The notes below the pieces were generated by a model that had not been told where the DNA came from, did no database searches, and saw nothing but the letters and a program-made list of their open reading frames with translations. From Candidatus Zhuqueibacterota bacterium RBG_16_48_16 (GTDB lineage: Bacteria; Zhuqueibacterota; Zhuqueibacteria; Residuimicrobiales; Sediminimicrobiaceae): a stretch of DNA of 5,234 nucleotides. A program made the translations under genes and the position numbers. The stretch is taken from NCBI GenBank assembly GCA_001771235.1, contig METF01000164.1:1582-6815 (forward strand), written 5' to 3'. Shown one piece after another: positions 1 to 5,234 of the stretch (the stretch's first letter is position 1; every line of letters starts with the position of its first letter).

Positions 1-1
1 C

Positions 2-895
2 AATTGCATGTTGTTTCATCCCCTGGCCAATGACATTCTGCAGGAAATCAGAGCCATCGCCGAAAACAGTCGTCTCCCGGCTTACAGCACCCACGATCAC
101 ACGGGGTTTTGGCGGTTTGTGGTTTTTCGCCACGCCAAGATTACCGATGAGCTGATGACGAACATCGTGGCAATCCATTATGATAAAGACATTGCCGACG
201 AGCTGAGAGAAAGAATCATGGCCAAATTCCCCGCCATAACGAGCCTCATCTACAGCACCACCACAAGCAAGGCCAGCGTCGCTTTTGGTGAAAAAGAGTA
301 CCTGCTAAGCGGAAAGCCAACGATTACTGAAAAAATCGGTCCGTATAGTTTTGAGATTTCCGCCAACTCTTTTTTTCAGACAAACTCTAAAGGGACGAAA
401 AGGCTATACGATTCGGTGATCGAGATGGCCGGCTTTCGGGGAGACGAGAACGTCTTCGATCTTTATTGCGGCGCCGGCACGATCTCTCTTTACGTGAGCG
501 GGCTTGTCCGCCAGGTGACCGGTTTTGAAGTCATTCCATCCGCCGTGGACGATGCCTTGCGCAACGCGCTGAATAACGGGATTTCAAACTGCCATTTCGT
601 TCGATGTGATTTGATGAACGGCTTGCAGGACAGCGAAAGCATTGTCGCCCGGTTCGGCAAACCCGATCTTTTAATCATCGATCCCCCGCGAGGGGGGATG
701 CACCCCAAAACGGTGAAAGCTATTTTGGCATTGGCGCCACAGAAAATTGTCCATGTTTCCTGTAACCCGACGACCCTGGCACGCGATTTGGCTGTGTTGT
801 GCGAAAATGACTATGTGCTGACCAAAGTTCAGCCAGTGGATATGTTTCCCCATACGGCGCATATAGAGGTGGTGGTGCAGATGGTCAGGAAATGA
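2..895 (+). CDS. rlmD: RlmD/TrmA-family RNA (uracil-5-)-methyltransferase, 5'-truncated by the window edge
   Basis: This is the C-terminal 297 codons of a class I SAM-dependent methyltransferase that converts a specific uridine in 23S rRNA (or tRNA) to 5-methyluridine in the cytoplasm. Numbering from the Met at position 8, visible motifs are FQTN (123-126), the SAM-binding loop DLYCGAGTIS (151-160), DPPRGG (225-230), SCNP with the catalytic nucleophile Cys252, and the C-terminal PHTAHIE with the general-base Glu287. The ATG at 8 is not the real start: the frame is open to the window edge, and the preceding Cys codon (5-7) sits where E. coli RlmD has its fourth Fe-S cysteine (QCPVL region). 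I infer that about 160 residues are missing, including any TRAM domain and the other three cysteines. Family assignment is firm. Which uridine is methylated (RlmD, RlmCD or TrmA type) is an inference, so the symbol is tentative. The gene ends 4 bp from the convergent amidohydrolase gene. Confidence 0.9.
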   Translation, partial: NCMLFHPLANDILQEIRAIAENSRLPAYSTHDHTGFWRFVVFRHAKITDELMTNIVAIHYDKDIADELRERIMAKFPAITSLIYSTTTSKASVAFGEKEYLLSGKPTITEKIGPYSFEISANSFFQTNSKGTKRLYDSVIEMAGFRGDENVFDLYCGAGTISLYVSGLVRQVTGFEVIPSAVDDALRNALNNGISNCHFVRCDLMNGLQDSESIVARFGKPDLLIIDPPRGGMHPKTVKAILALAPQKIVHVSCNPTTLARDLAVLCENDYVLTKVQPVDMFPHTAHIEVVVQMVRK

Positions 896-899
896 ACTT

Positions 900-2570
900 T
901 CACTTTTGACCTCGATAAACAACTTTCCCACCCAACACAGTCATCACGGCCTGCGTATCCAGAATCTCCCCTGGCGGGACGGAAAGAATATCCCGCGATA
1001 AAACCACCAAATCCGCCAGCTTGCCTGGTGTAATCGAGCCTTTCACGTCCTCCTGGAATTCCGCATAAGCGGCTTCCAGCGTATAGCAGCGAACGGCTTC
1101 GGCGACAGTGAGAGTTTGACCAGGGAACCAGCCTTCTTCCGGCAAGCCGGTTTCGATGTTGATGCGCGTTACAGCGGAATAGATGCCGCGCATGGGATCG
1201 AGCGGCTCGACGGGCCAATCCGTGCCAAAAGCCAGCTGGACGCCACTGTCCAGGAGGCGCCGCCAGGGGTATGCGCCCCGGCACCGCTCATGGCCAATTC
1301 GCTGCTCGGCCCAGCGCAGATCGGAAGTGCAATGGGTCGGCTGCATGGAAGCGATGACACCCAGCTCCGCGAAGCGCGGAATATCATTCAGGTGAAGCAC
1401 CTGGGCGTGCTCGATCCGGTGTCTGCGAGGTCGCCGAACATTCTGCCGGATGGCTTTTTCAAAAGCGTTCAACGCCATCCAATTGGCTTTGGCGCCAATG
1501 GCATGAAGCCCGACCTGCATGCCGAGGCTGTCCGCAACCGCGACCACCCTGTCAAGCTCCGCCTGCGTGTATTGCGGCAAACCCACGCTTGCAGGATCGT
1601 CGTCATAAGGCTCAAAAAAGTAAGCCGTTCGCGAGCCTAATGTCCCGTCCACATAACCCTTCAGCTGGCCTATTCGCAAAAAATTCTTTACCGCATAGCT
1701 GTGCAGATTTTCCCAAAGGCGAAGCAATTCCGCCGGATCGTTCGCCAGCCCGAAATCAAGCCATTCGCAAACACGAACGGTAAGCTTGCCCTGTTTATGA
1801 AGATCGTGATAGATTTTCACGACGTCCATATCGGAATTGTCCTGAATGGAGGTAACACCACACCTTTTTGCCAGGACAAGGGCCTTTTCTATTGCCAGGA
1901 ATTTTTGTTCCGCCGACTCTTTGGGAATGACCTTTTCAATCAAATCCATCGCCGATTCTTTTAGAATGCCCGTCGGCTGGCCTTTGGCGTCCAGCAAAAT
2001 CTCCCCTCCGCTCGGCGGCACGGTCGACCGGTCGATTCCTGCGACCCGCAGCGCAAGGCTGTTGGCCCAGCCCACATGTCCGTCCACGCGCCGGACAAAG
2101 ACAGGATGTTTTGGCGCCGCCTTGTCCAGCAGCTTTTTATCCGGCCATACACCCTTATTAAAAAGAGTATGATCCCATCCCCTTCCGGTAATCCAGTGGC
2201 CCTCGGGCAGCTCGGAGGCCCGCTCGATAATTTTTTGGGATACTTCGTCGGGCGTTTTGCATCCAGCCAGATTGACCTGCAACAAGGACAGCCCGCCGCC
2301 GAGAAAGTGCAGATGCGCATCATTAAAGCCGGGCAGCACCAGCTTGCCCTCGACATCGATGATTTCCGTCTGCTGATCCACCAGGCCTTTCATGTCCTGG
2401 CTCCAGCCGACGGCCAAAATTTTGTCGCCCTTTATCGCCACAGCCTCGGTAAGGCTTTGCTTCTCATCCACCGTCCAGATTTTGCCATTCAATATTAGAA
2501 CATCCGCATTTTCTTCACAGCCCATAATCAATAGTCCGAAAAGTGAAAACAGCCAAACGAACCTGGTCAT
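900..2570 (-). CDS. YtcJ-type amidohydrolase (Amidohydro_3), predicted lipoprotein
   Basis: This 556-aa metal-dependent hydrolase belongs to the Amidohydro_3 / YtcJ group, which includes N-substituted formamide deformylase; most members have unknown substrates. The fold is seen in order: N-terminal beta-sandwich strand ADVLILNGKIWTVD (22-35), entry motif LPGFNDAHLHF with HxH metal ligands His86 and His88, RVDGHVGWAN (161-170), LKGYVDGTLGSR (303-314) with conserved Lys304, LHAIG with His356, HRIEH with His388, FGTDWP with Asp451, then the closing sandwich segment GKLADLVVL (516-524). All expected metal-site residues are present, so it should be active. The N-terminus has Arg3, a hydrophobic stretch (4-17) and a lipobox-like IMG-Cys18. 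Met at -2 is slightly unusual; Glu at +2 suggests outer-membrane rather than inner-membrane retention. I chose the ATG at 2570 over the ATG at 2642 because it has a GGAG Shine-Dalgarno 6 nt upstream and puts the signal peptide at the N-terminus. The gene appears monocistronic. Substrate is not predictable. Confidence 0.9.
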   Translation of the reverse strand: MTRFVWLFSLFGLLIMGCEENADVLILNGKIWTVDEKQSLTEAVAIKGDKILAVGWSQDMKGLVDQQTEIIDVEGKLVLPGFNDAHLHFLGGGLSLLQVNLAGCKTPDEVSQKIIERASELPEGHWITGRGWDHTLFNKGVWPDKKLLDKAAPKHPVFVRRVDGHVGWANSLALRVAGIDRSTVPPSGGEILLDAKGQPTGILKESAMDLIEKVIPKESAEQKFLAIEKALVLAKRCGVTSIQDNSDMDVVKIYHDLHKQGKLTVRVCEWLDFGLANDPAELLRLWENLHSYAVKNFLRIGQLKGYVDGTLGSRTAYFFEPYDDDPASVGLPQYTQAELDRVVAVADSLGMQVGLHAIGAKANWMALNAFEKAIRQNVRRPRRHRIEHAQVLHLNDIPRFAELGVIASMQPTHCTSDLRWAEQRIGHERCRGAYPWRRLLDSGVQLAFGTDWPVEPLDPMRGIYSAVTRINIETGLPEEGWFPGQTLTVAEAVRCYTLEAAYAEFQEDVKGSITPGKLADLVVLSRDILSVPPGEILDTQAVMTVLGGKVVYRGQK

Positions 2571-2576
2571 GTGATG

Positions 2577-2580
2577 CTCC
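2577..2580 (-). promoter_or_regulatory. Shine-Dalgarno site of the amidohydrolase gene
   Basis: On the minus strand the sequence reads AACGGAGCATCAC followed by ATG (2570-2568). GGAG lies 6 nt from the start codon, which is good spacing. It decides the start: the longer in-frame reading from 2642 would add 24 polar residues in front of an otherwise standard lipoprotein signal peptide. Confidence 0.75.
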
Positions 2581-2622
2581 GTTAACTTTGCCTGCAATGA
2601 GTCAGTGAACAGACCAATATGC

Positions 2623-2637
2623 TGAAATAGAATTTCA
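2623..2637. repeat. Short perfect inverted repeat TGAAAT-AGA-ATTTCA
   Basis: Perfect 6-bp arms surround a 3-nt centre, 53 bp upstream of the amidohydrolase start codon. The position would suit a repressor or activator site in the 5' leader of that gene. As an AT-rich 15-mer it could also be chance; a regulatory role is inference only. Confidence 0.4.
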
Positions 2638-2690
2638 TTCACAACAGCAATTTGCCAGATCGCCCCAAATGCCGACTCACGAGTGCTTTA

Positions 2691-2719
2691 TAAATAGTAT
2701 CTGATCACAGGAAGTCCAA
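2691..2719 (-). promoter_or_regulatory. Weak sigma-70-like promoter candidate for the amidohydrolase gene
   Basis: On the minus strand TTGGAC (2719-2714) is followed after 17 bp by TATTTA (2696-2691). Each hexamer matches the consensus at only about three positions; an overlapping TATAAA (2692-2687) is a better -10 but is spaced 21 bp away. It is on the right strand and about 120 bp from the start codon. Plausible but not distinctive in AT-rich DNA. Confidence 0.2.
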
Positions 2720-2733
2720 TTGACGTGTCACGT
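2720..2733. repeat. Nested palindrome TTGACGTGTCACGT
   Basis: Two inverted repeats interlock: TGAC-GT-GTCA (2721-2730) and ACGTG-T-CACGT (2723-2733), both with perfect arms. The site is GC-richer than its surroundings and lies just upstream (on the minus strand) of the weak amidohydrolase promoter candidate, so it could be a transcription factor operator. No known regulator site is identified. Confidence 0.4.
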
Positions 2734-2768
2734 TTCCGAATGTAGTCGTCTCCTGTTGCCGTGCACGA

Positions 2769-2783
2769 AATAAGGGAATAAGG
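2769..2783. repeat. Tandem AATAAGG pair, 8-bp period
   Basis: AATAAGG occurs at 2769-2775 and again at 2777-2783, separated by one G. This is a direct repeat of under two helical turns in non-coding DNA. It may be a protein-binding half-site pair or a replication-slippage product; nothing else in the sequence favours either. Confidence 0.35.
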
Positions 2784-2853
2784 TCAAAATGTGGTGGTGA
2801 ACATTGTTCTACTAAGGTGGAAAAGACAAAAAGTAGCCAGCCATGTTGTTTCC

Positions 2854-2895
2854 TTTCGTTAATTTTGTGTGTTTCGTGGGATGAATTTCGGTGTG
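2854..2895. repeat. Degenerate TTTCGTG-type repeat block
   Basis: Three adjoining 9-nt units start at 2854 (TTTCGTTAA), 2863 (TTTTGTGTG) and 2872 (TTTCGTGGG); a fourth related copy, TTTCGGTGTG, starts at 2886. On the minus strand this reads CCACGAAACACACAAAA. I recall closely similar CCACGAAACACACGAAA strings as dispersed intergenic repeats in some environmental bacterial genomes, but that is memory and not a search result. The units seen here are diverged, as expected for an old copy. Confidence 0.45.
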
Positions 2896-2908
2896 AATTG
2901 AAACACCG
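2889..2908. repeat. Small hairpin or operator-like inverted repeat CGGTGT/ACACCG
   Basis: Perfect 6-bp arms (2889-2894 and 2903-2908) enclose an 8-nt loop; one extra T-G wobble pair (2888 with 2909) would extend an RNA stem. No T-run follows on the plus strand, so it is not a standard intrinsic terminator for plus-strand transcription. It overlaps the end of the TTTCGT-like block and lies about 45 bp upstream of the tex promoter candidate. Confidence 0.4.
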
Positions 2909-2953
2909 GTACGAACATCATCTCATTCCCAAAAAACATTGGCAGAGAAACAC

Positions 2954-2982
2954 TTGCATTTCACTTTAGTCAAATTTATATT
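2954..2982 (+). promoter_or_regulatory. Candidate sigma-70-type promoter for tex
   Basis: TTGCAT (2954-2959; first three bases match the -35 consensus) is followed after exactly 17 bp by TATATT (2977-2982; five of six match the -10 consensus). Transcription would begin near 2989, giving a leader of roughly 70 nt before the tex start. The strong -10, spacing and position are the support; the -35 is weak. Confidence 0.45.
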
Positions 2983-3043
2983 TATGCCCGTTTAAAACCA
3001 ACGCAAAGGAAAAATATCCTCCATCAAAATGGATTTAAAATCG

Positions 3044-3048
3044 AAAGG
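3044..3048 (+). promoter_or_regulatory. Shine-Dalgarno-like AAAGG for the tex GTG start
   Basis: AAAGG ends 8 nt before the GTG at 3057, and is the best match to AAGGAGG in the leader. It supports GTG over the in-frame ATGs at 3072 and 3078, for which only the looser GAGAGTGG stretch is available. An in-frame TAA at 3036-3038 rules out any earlier start. Confidence 0.45.
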
Positions 3049-3056
3049 CAGAGAGA

Positions 3057-5222
3057 GTGGACGATAACAGCATGTTTATGTACATCGCCGAGGAATTGAA
3101 TTTACAAACGCACCAGGTGCGGAATACGGTAGAGCTGCTGGACGCTGACAACACGGTGCCGTTTATTGCCCGTTACCGGAAAGAGATGACCGGCAGCCTG
3201 GACGAAGAGAACATCCGGGCCATTGGCGAGCGCATCCGCTACATGCGCCATCTCGAAGAGCGCAAACAAACGGTACTCAAGAGCATCCGCGAGCAGGGCA
3301 AGCTCACCCCGGAACTGGAGGAAAAAATAACCGCGGCGACCAGGCTTCAGGAGGTCGAAGATCTCTACCTGCCTTACAAACCCAAGAAACGCACCCGGGC
3401 CATCATCGCTAAAGAGAAGGGTCTGGAACCGCTTGCCCGGCTGATCCTCGAACAAGAGATCGTCGAAGGCGATCCCATGGATTTTGCCGTTGAATATATA
3501 AATGAAGAAAAAGGCGTCCACTCGGCTGAGGAGGCGCTGGCAGGCGCGCGGGATATCGTAGCCGAAGTCGTTGCGGACGACGCCGAAATCCGTAAAATCA
3601 TTCGCGAAGAGACGCTGAAGACTGGCATGTTGTACTCAGAAGCAAGACAAGGCGCCGATGTCGCCGAATTCGAGATGTACAAAGAATTTTCCGAGCCGGT
3701 CAAAAAGATTCCCCCTCATCGCATTTTGGCCATCAATCGAGGCGAGCGGGAAAACGTGCTGCGCGTTTCCGTCGAGGTGGCAGAGACTGAGATGGTTGCC
3801 AAAATCAGGGGCGTACACATCACCAATGAAAAAAGTATATTCACCGAAGAGCTGCAAAAAGCTGTCAACGACGCCTACCACCGTCTGATCGCACCGGCCA
3901 TCGAGCGCGAGGTTCGCAAGCTTTTGACCGAAAGAGCCGACGAGCACGCCATACTGATCTTTGCCCGCAATCTCAGGGCGTTGCTGCTGACGCCTCCTTT
4001 GAAGGACAAGACCATCCTGGGCATCGATCCCGGCTTTCGCACCGGCTGCAAGGTGGCGGTCATCGATGCCACCGGCAAGTACCTGGAAGGAGACACGATC
4101 TTTCCGCATGAGCCGCAAAAGCAGTGGGATGAGGCAAAAGAGCTGATCGAGGAGCTGGTCGAGGATTATAACGTGGACGTGGTAGCCATCGGCAACGGCA
4201 CGGCAAGCCGCGAAACGGAAAAGCTGGTCTCCGAGGTCATCGAGGAGATGGAGCGGGAGCTGTACTACACTATGGTGAACGAAGCCGGTGCTTCGGTCTA
4301 TTCGGCGTCGCCGGTGGCCAAAAAGGAGTTTCCGGAGCTGGAGGCATCGCTGCGCGGCAACATATCCATTGCCCGAAGACTGATGGACCCGCTGTCCGAG
4401 CTGGTGAAAATCGATCCGAAATCCATCGGGGTTGGTCTGTATCAACACGATGTCGATCAAACCAGGCTGGCGGAGGCGCTGGATCAGGTCGTCGAGTCCT
4501 GCGTCAATGCCGTCGGCGTCGATGTCAACACGGCTTCTTCTTCCCTTTTGCAATACGTAGCCGGCGTGAACAGTCGCACGGCGGGAAACATCGTCAAATA
4601 CCGGGAGGAACACGGTAAATTTTCCTCCAGAGAAGATCTGAAAAAAGTAAGCGGGATCGGCGAAAACGCATTTTTACAGGCAGCCGGATTTTTGCGCATC
4701 CCCGGCAGCAAGACCTTTTTCGACTCGACGGCCGTCCACCCGGAATCCTACCAGGCAGCCAGCAAGCTGTTGGCATCACTTCAGCTCGACATCGCGGAGG
4801 TGAAAAAAAACGGGGCGCTGGTCGGCGCGAAAATAAAATCCGGCAAAAAGAGCACGGCCGAGCTGGCCGAAATGTGCGGCTGCGGCAAAGAGACGCTGGA
4901 AGATATCATCGAAAGCCTGGAAAAGCCAAACCGCGATCCGCGCGACCAGATGCCAAAACCGATCCTGCGCAGCGATGTATTGAGCATGGACGATCTGACC
5001 GAGGGGATGGTTCTGAAAGGCACGGTGCGCAACGTGGTGGATTTCGGCGCCTTTGTCGACATCGGCGTCAAGCAGGATGGATTGGTGCATTTGAGCAGGA
5101 TGGCGAAAAAATTCATTAAAAATCCATTGGACGTTGTATCGGTCGGCGACGTGGTGGAGGTCAAGGTCATTTCCATCGATAAAGAGCGCGGCCGCATCAG
5201 CTTGAGTATGGTGTTCGATTGA
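3057..5222 (+). CDS. tex: Tex (YhgF-type) S1-domain RNA-binding protein
   Basis: This is a complete 721-aa Tex protein, a conserved cytoplasmic nucleic-acid-binding factor linked in other bacteria to transcription processes and toxin gene expression. Domains in order: N-terminal helical/HTH-like region with the signature NTVPFIARYRKE (32-43) and LPYKPKKRTRA (105-115); YqgF (RuvC-fold) domain with GIDPGFRTG (322-330, Asp324), AIGNGTASRETE (377-388) and NEAGASVYSASPVA (408-421, Glu409); DPKSIGVGLYQHDV (453-466) and VGVDVNTAS (486-494); tandem helix-hairpin-helix region about 497-548 ending AAGFLRI; linker with TAVHPESY (558-565) and LEKPNRDPRD (621-630); C-terminal S1 domain about 649-718 (DFGAFVDIG, GLVHLS, GRISLSM). 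It ends right after the S1 domain, without the C-terminal extension of the 773-aa E. coli protein. LEKPNRDPRD has Asn where many homologues have Gly. The start is probably GTG at 3057; ATG at 3072 or 3078 would shorten it by 5 or 7 residues. It is transcribed alone from the spacer as far as the window shows; the window ends 12 bases after the stop, so no terminator can be judged. Confidence 0.97.
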   Translation: MDDNSMFMYIAEELNLQTHQVRNTVELLDADNTVPFIARYRKEMTGSLDEENIRAIGERIRYMRHLEERKQTVLKSIREQGKLTPELEEKITAATRLQEVEDLYLPYKPKKRTRAIIAKEKGLEPLARLILEQEIVEGDPMDFAVEYINEEKGVHSAEEALAGARDIVAEVVADDAEIRKIIREETLKTGMLYSEARQGADVAEFEMYKEFSEPVKKIPPHRILAINRGERENVLRVSVEVAETEMVAKIRGVHITNEKSIFTEELQKAVNDAYHRLIAPAIEREVRKLLTERADEHAILIFARNLRALLLTPPLKDKTILGIDPGFRTGCKVAVIDATGKYLEGDTIFPHEPQKQWDEAKELIEELVEDYNVDVVAIGNGTASRETEKLVSEVIEEMERELYYTMVNEAGASVYSASPVAKKEFPELEASLRGNISIARRLMDPLSELVKIDPKSIGVGLYQHDVDQTRLAEALDQVVESCVNAVGVDVNTASSSLLQYVAGVNSRTAGNIVKYREEHGKFSSREDLKKVSGIGENAFLQAAGFLRIPGSKTFFDSTAVHPESYQAASKLLASLQLDIAEVKKNGALVGAKIKSGKKSTAELAEMCGCGKETLEDIIESLEKPNRDPRDQMPKPILRSDVLSMDDLTEGMVLKGTVRNVVDFGAFVDIGVKQDGLVHLSRMAKKFIKNPLDVVSVGDVVEVKVISIDKERGRISLSMVFD

Positions 5223-5234
5223 AAATTTTTGTTT

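Larger units (their letters stand above)
2571..3056. other. Divergent intergenic region, 486 bp, no gene recognised
   Basis: This spacer lies between the divergently transcribed amidohydrolase and tex genes and is visibly AT-richer than both. I find no credible protein gene in it: the short open stretches (for example 13 codons from the ATG at 2843, or 20 codons on the minus strand from about 2923) lack a Shine-Dalgarno and recognisable sequence. It holds a good candidate promoter for tex near 2954-2982, a weak candidate for the amidohydrolase near 2691-2719, inverted repeats at 2623-2637, 2720-2733 and 2889-2908, a tandem AATAAGG pair at 2769-2783 and a TTTCGT-like repeat block at 2854-2895. 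No tRNA, terminator or riboswitch could be recognised. At nearly 500 bp it is longer than two promoters need, so a small RNA or a decayed element is possible but unproven. Confidence 0.8.

Noticed and set aside
8..10. ATG as the start of the methyltransferase
   Set aside because: The frame stays open to the window edge, the preceding Cys matches a family position, and the TRAM/Fe-S part of the protein is missing, so the true start lies upstream.
681..699. Perfect 7-bp hairpin ATCCCCC/GGGGGAT
   Set aside because: It is fully explained by the codons of the conserved DPPRGGM motif of the methyltransferase (CCC CCG CGA GGG GGG ATG) and has no following T-run.
1116..1640. Plus-strand open frame (174 codons) inside the amidohydrolase gene
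   Set aside because: It is a shadow of the minus-strand gene, which carries all the family motifs over this stretch; no Shine-Dalgarno or recognisable protein features.
2640..2642. Upstream ATG as start of the amidohydrolase
   Set aside because: The extra 24 residues would bury the lipoprotein signal peptide, while the ATG at 2570 has a well-placed GGAG site.
2842..2852. CATGTTGTTTC also present at 7-17
   Set aside because: An 11-bp match without extension, one copy being inside coding sequence; coincidence is the simplest explanation.
2843..2884. Possible 13-codon hydrophobic small protein in the spacer
   Set aside because: No Shine-Dalgarno at proper distance and the sequence consists mostly of the TTTCGT-like repeat units.
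3007..3020. AGGA-N6-TCCT inverted repeat in the tex leader
   Set aside because: Only 4-bp arms in AT-rich DNA; too weak to support a regulatory stem.
3636..4613. Long open reading frame (325 codons) on the minus strand opposite tex
   Set aside because: It lies wholly within the tex coding region, shows no recognisable motif and is rich in residues expected from reading GC-rich codons backwards. Tex on the plus strand has full-length family motifs.
5223..5234. T-rich tail after tex as a terminator
   Set aside because: No GC stem precedes it and the window ends here, so a terminator cannot be claimed.

Overview
The window holds three ordinary, well-recognised bacterial protein genes and one 486-bp AT-rich intergenic region. 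I see no mobile element, CRISPR array, tRNA or rRNA, and no sign of a new multi-gene system. The organism looks like a Gram-negative bacterium: the middle gene encodes a probable lipoprotein hydrolase with a +2 residue (Glu) compatible with outer-membrane sorting, and the coding sequence is moderately GC-rich with AT-richer spacers. Protein style and one intergenic repeat remind me of Desulfobacterota or FCB-group relatives (for example KSB1/Calditrichota), but this is a weak impression and cannot be settled from the window.

Layout: (1) positions 2-895, + strand: the C-terminal two thirds of a TrmA/RlmD-type class I SAM-dependent RNA m5U methyltransferase, whose start lies outside the window. 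(2) positions 900-2570, - strand: a complete 556-aa YtcJ-type amidohydrolase (Amidohydro_3) with a lipoprotein signal peptide. It converges on the methyltransferase gene with only 4 bp between the stop codons. (3) positions 2571-3056: a divergent intergenic region with a plausible promoter for the right-hand gene, a weak one for the left-hand gene, several short inverted and direct repeats, and a 9-bp-periodic TTTCGT-like block. (4) positions 3057-5222, + strand: a complete 721-aa Tex (YhgF-type) S1-domain RNA-binding protein with a probable GTG start.

The genes do not form a pathway. Two are RNA-related housekeeping functions (rRNA/tRNA base methylation; transcription- or RNA-associated Tex), and the amidohydrolase is an envelope enzyme of unknown substrate inserted on the opposite strand. 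The least explained part is the intergenic region, where the repeats deserve a genome-wide search; the rest is conventional.
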